A DNA stretch of 64,000 nucleotides, taken from the NCBI GenBank assembly GCA_001799735.1, contig MGUA01000005.1, forward strand, positions 15,763 through 79,762. The letters run 5' to 3'. Source of the DNA: Elusimicrobia bacterium GWB2_63_22 (GTDB taxonomy: Bacteria > Elusimicrobiota > Elusimicrobia > Elusimicrobiales > UBA9959). Shown here piece by piece: positions 60,164 to 64,000 of the stretch; position 1 is the first letter of the stretch, and every line of letters begins with the position of its first letter. Both the position numbers and the translations under genes were made by a program. The notes beneath the pieces were generated by a model. It ran no database searches, had not been told where the DNA came from, and saw only the letters and a program-made list of their open reading frames with translations.

Positions 60164-60188
60164 AGGCGGCCCCCGCCTCACAGGAAAC

Positions 60189-60872
60189 ATGGTAACGATA
60201 ATAGGGCTGGGCATCTCCTCCGGCGAGCACCTGACGCTGGAAGGCCTGCGCCTGCTCAAGAGCTGCGACGTGATCTTCGCCCCCAGGGGCGCCCTGCCGG
60301 AACCGCTGCTGCGGCTGGCCGCCGACTTCCGCGACACTTCCGCCTTCTACCACCAGCCAGAAACGGAGCGCCTGCTTACGGAAGCGGTGCTGGCCGAGGC
60401 CAGGAGCCGCAGCGTGGCGGTCTGCACCGTCGGGCATCCCCTCATCTTCGACAAACCCGTGGCGGCGCTTAAAGAGGCGTGCCGCCGCGCCGGCGTCCCC
60501 TGCAAGGTGCTGCCCGGCGTCTCGGCCGTGGACGCGGTGCTCTGCGAGCTGGGCTTCGCCGCCGACCAGGAAGGCTTCCAGGCCCGCCAGGCCGCGCATA
60601 TCCCCGGCACCAAGATAGACGCCTCCCTGCCGCTGTTCGTCTTCAGATGCAACGCCCTGGCCGCCAAGGCCGGCCTGGCCGGCCGCTTTGTGGCCGCCGT
60701 CACCAAGGCCTACCCGCCCGGCCACTACGCCAGTTTCGTGGAAACCGCGCATGTGCCCAGGCAAGTGGCGCTCGTGGATAGTTTTCCCCTCAAAGACCTG
60801 GAAAAGAAATTAGCCTCGGCGCCGGCCGAGGCCACTCTGTTCATCCCCCCGCTCAAGAAAAAAAAGAAATAG
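60189..60872 (+). CDS. Tetrapyrrole-methylase-superfamily SAM methyltransferase
   Basis: A 227-residue single-domain protein. TIIGLGISSGEHLTLEGL opens the fold; the SAM-binding GHPLIFDKP (82-90) and VLPGVSAVDAV (107-117) motifs are clear. It lacks the signatures of CobA/CysG or RsmI. Several segments (TIIGLGI-like start, GHP, LPGVSA, terminal LFIPP) recall the borosin backbone N-methyltransferases, but the family is broad. A Lys-rich tail ends the protein. Substrate unknown. Confidence 0.75.
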   Translation: MVTIIGLGISSGEHLTLEGLRLLKSCDVIFAPRGALPEPLLRLAADFRDTSAFYHQPETERLLTEAVLAEARSRSVAVCTVGHPLIFDKPVAALKEACRRAGVPCKVLPGVSAVDAVLCELGFAADQEGFQARQAAHIPGTKIDASLPLFVFRCNALAAKAGLAGRFVAAVTKAYPPGHYASFVETAHVPRQVALVDSFPLKDLEKKLASAPAEATLFIPPLKKKKK

Positions 60873-62372
60873 TCAGTGCCTGAAATGGCGGATGCCGGCC
60901 AGCAGCATGGCCGCGCCCCGCGCGTCGCAGAGCTGCGCGCAATCCTCGTCGTCCTGCCACCCGCCGGGCTGGATCACGGCCGTCACTCCGCCGGCCAGCG
61001 CGGCCTGCAGGGTCTTGAGCGGCAGGGCCGCGTCGGCGGCCATCACCAGCGGGCCCGCCCCGGGCAGGATGGAGCGCCGCTCCCGCATCTTCCAGACCGC
61101 CCCCCTCACCGCGTCGTAGGTAGAGCTCTCGGCCGCGCTTACGGCGATAACGGTATTCCCCTCCGCCAGCACCACGGCGTAGGTCTTGGCGTATTTTACG
61201 GCGCGCCAGGCCAGCAGCAGCGAACGCATTTCCGCTTCCGACGGCCGGCGCCGGGTGACGCAGGCCGGTTCGGAAGAGAGCAGGACATTGTCCTTGTCCT
61301 CTATGAGCACGCCGCCGGCCACCGAGTGCAGTTCCACTTCGCGCGGGGAAAGCACGGGGGCGCCGAGCTCCAGCACGCGCAGCCCCTCTTTCGTCCGCAG
61401 GATCCGCAGGGCGTCGGGGCTGTAGCCTGGCGCCACCACGCTTTCGATAAAGGCTTCTTTCAGCAGGCCGGCGGTGTCGGCGTCCAGCTGGCGGTTGAAG
61501 GCGGCCGTGCCGCCCACCGCCCCGGCGGGGTCGGCCCGCAGGGCGCCGCGCAGGCACTCGGGCAGGGTGGCGCCGGCGCAGAGGCCTGAGGGGCGGGCAT
61601 GCTTGGCCACGGCGCAGACGGGCTCCTCGAACTCCATGGCGAGCTCGAAGGCCGTGTCGAGGTCGAGGTAATGGTTGAGGTTGAAATTCTCCCCTGCGTG
61701 CACCCTGGCGGCGTTGAGGCCGCGCGGCCGGGCGCCGCTGAGGGCGTAGAAGGCGGCGCGCTGGTGGCGGTTCTCGCCGTAATCCAGGTCGGCTACTTTT
61801 TTAAGGCTGATCACCACCTCGTCGCCGAGCAGGTTGCCGGTCTCGGAGAGGTACTGCGCTATGGTGGCGTCGTAGGCGGCCAGGTATTGCCAGGCCCGGG
61901 AGGCGAGCTGTTTTTTTATCTCGGGCTCCAGGCCGCCGTCCTCCTTGAGCGCCCGCAGGACCGGGCCGTAATCCACGGGACTCGCTACGGTGATGACGTT
62001 GGTGAAGTCGCGGGCGGCGGCCCTGAGCACGGCGGAGTTGGACTGGTCGAGGTAATTGGAGAGTTCCTCTAGGGCGAATTCTTCCTGGCCTACGATGCTG
62101 GCTATGGGGTAAAGGTTGGCGGCTACCACGTAGAAGGCGGGCAGCTCCACGCCGTTCTCGGAAACGGCCGGGAAGCGGCCGGAGAGGGCTTTGAGGACGG
62201 AGTAGGGCACGGGCGGGGAGTAGCGGACTTCCTCGGCTTCTATGCCGGCTTCGGCGAGGAGTTTATAGGTGGAGCCGGAGGCGTAGACGGCGAAGCCGAG
62301 CTCGGAGAGTCCCTTGGCGAACTCCTCGATCCCGGTCTTGTCGTAAACGCTGAGATAAGCGGTTTTATCCAT
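60873..62372 (-). CDS. purH: PurH-like AICAR transformylase/IMP cyclohydrolase with degenerate motifs
   Basis: A 499-residue homologue of bifunctional PurH. The MGS-like domain (SVYDKTGIEEFAK; AVYASGSTYKLL) and AICAR transformylase part (LDYGENRHQRAAFY, a motif like GxNFNLNHYLDLD, GIRHFRH at the end) align. But the IMP-cyclohydrolase signature GRVKTLHP is absent (a short KALSGRFPAV lies there), IDIGGP reads LDQSNS, and the transformylase KHxNPCG is KHARPSG. It may have lost one or both activities or act on a related substrate. Confidence 0.8.
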   Translation of the reverse strand: MDKTAYLSVYDKTGIEEFAKGLSELGFAVYASGSTYKLLAEAGIEAEEVRYSPPVPYSVLKALSGRFPAVSENGVELPAFYVVAANLYPIASIVGQEEFALEELSNYLDQSNSAVLRAAARDFTNVITVASPVDYGPVLRALKEDGGLEPEIKKQLASRAWQYLAAYDATIAQYLSETGNLLGDEVVISLKKVADLDYGENRHQRAAFYALSGARPRGLNAARVHAGENFNLNHYLDLDTAFELAMEFEEPVCAVAKHARPSGLCAGATLPECLRGALRADPAGAVGGTAAFNRQLDADTAGLLKEAFIESVVAPGYSPDALRILRTKEGLRVLELGAPVLSPREVELHSVAGGVLIEDKDNVLLSSEPACVTRRRPSEAEMRSLLLAWRAVKYAKTYAVVLAEGNTVIAVSAAESSTYDAVRGAVWKMRERRSILPGAGPLVMAADAALPLKTLQAALAGGVTAVIQPGGWQDDEDCAQLCDARGAAMLLAGIRHFRH

Positions 62373-62397
62373 ACATTTCAGCCCAGGGCCGTCCGGA

Positions 62398-62506
62398 GTA
62401 TTCCCCCGCCAACCCTGGCTTGCCGCAGGGAAACCGTTGCGCGGTTTCCCCCCCGCGGGAAATTAAGCGGGGCCCCCCTTTCCCCAAAGGGTTGGCGGGG
62501 GAATAC
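62398..62506. repeat. 109-bp element with 19-bp perfect inverted ends and two inner hairpins
   Basis: GTATTCCCCCGCCAACCCT (62398-62416) is exactly complementary to 62488-62506. Inside lie GGGAAACCG/CGGTTTCCC (62428-62436/62442-62450) and CCCCGC/GCGGGG (62451-62456/62467-62472). It sits between ligA and the PurH-like gene, both on the minus strand. It may be a structured terminator or small mobile element; no T run follows. Confidence 0.75.
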
Positions 62507-62533
62507 CCCGATCAGCCCTTCGTCAGCTAATAT

Positions 62534-64000
<1,467 letters not shown>

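Noticed and set aside
62398-62506. Ordinary Rho-independent terminator of ligA
   Set aside because: No T run follows on the minus strand and the stem is interrupted by a 71-bp insert with its own hairpins.

Overview
The window comes from the chromosome of a GC-rich Gram-negative bacterium. It encodes outer-membrane beta-barrels, Lgt, a PorV-like barrel, type IV pilin with PilT, an FtsQ-FtsA-FtsZ cluster, and a B12-dependent ribonucleotide reductase. The pilin N-terminus and the general gene mix resemble Elusimicrobiota. That assignment is inference and no marker was searched. Apart from an intein there is no phage, transposase or CRISPR.

Layout. 1-5.6 kb (+): end of a sigma-70 factor, apt, tRNA-Arg, a TPR membrane protein, two outer-membrane barrels (the first behind a long structured leader) and a small winged-helix-like protein. 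5.6-6.6 kb: non-coding AT-rich segment with a 28-bp dif-like XerC/XerD site, several inverted repeats and a degenerate repeat array. Genes left of it run + and genes right of it run -, as expected at a replication terminus. 6.6-19.5 kb (-): HEAT protein, a protease/propeller/barrel fusion, TPR protein, rpsA, plsC, cmk, a deoxynucleoside kinase, pilT, ftsZ, ftsA and ftsQ. 19.6-20.2 kb (+): tRNA-Lys and a type IV pilin. 20.3-28 kb (-): a membrane receiver-propeller protein, a coiled-coil histidine kinase and a 1107-residue coiled-coil protein. 28-33.4 kb (-): PorV-LysM barrel, a secreted protein with a CHU_C/FlgD-like C-terminus, and a long repetitive secreted protein. 33.7-37.3 kb (-): NtrC-type regulator, histidine kinase and a short RpoN, translationally linked in part. 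37.4-44.6 kb (+): nrdJ with intein, tmk, holB, metG. 44.7-49.1 kb (-): pssA, psd, tRNA-Leu, NYN nuclease, TlpA-like lipoprotein, O-methyltransferase. 49.2-55.3 kb (+): phosphohexomutase, eno, ftsB, MBL hydrolase, HAD phosphatase, lgt, rluD-like. 55.4-57.4 kb (-): GH57 branching enzyme and a DUF4912-like protein. 57.5-60.9 kb (+): tdh-like, kbl, secreted protein, tetrapyrrole-methylase-like protein. 60.9-64 kb (-): PurH-like protein and the 3' part of ligA.

The most striking unit is at 31-37 kb. A gene set encoding sigma-54, its kinase and its enhancer-binding regulator lies upstream of a long secreted fibre-like protein. That gene has a well-formed -24/-12 promoter (33457-33473), and three tandem 18-bp near-palindromes (33673-33733) lie 200-260 bp upstream of it, where enhancer sites belong. 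This reads as a dedicated sigma-54 circuit for a surface structure. A second unusual unit is the coiled-coil kinase with its membrane-anchored receiver/propeller partner (20.3-28 kb).

Several enzymes have lost canonical active-site residues: the tdh-like protein lacks catalytic zinc ligands, and the PurH-like protein lacks IMP-cyclohydrolase motifs. Several genes (3517, 5141, ftsQ, tmk, 49184) have a -10 element only 6-9 bases before the start codon, which suggests leaderless mRNAs.
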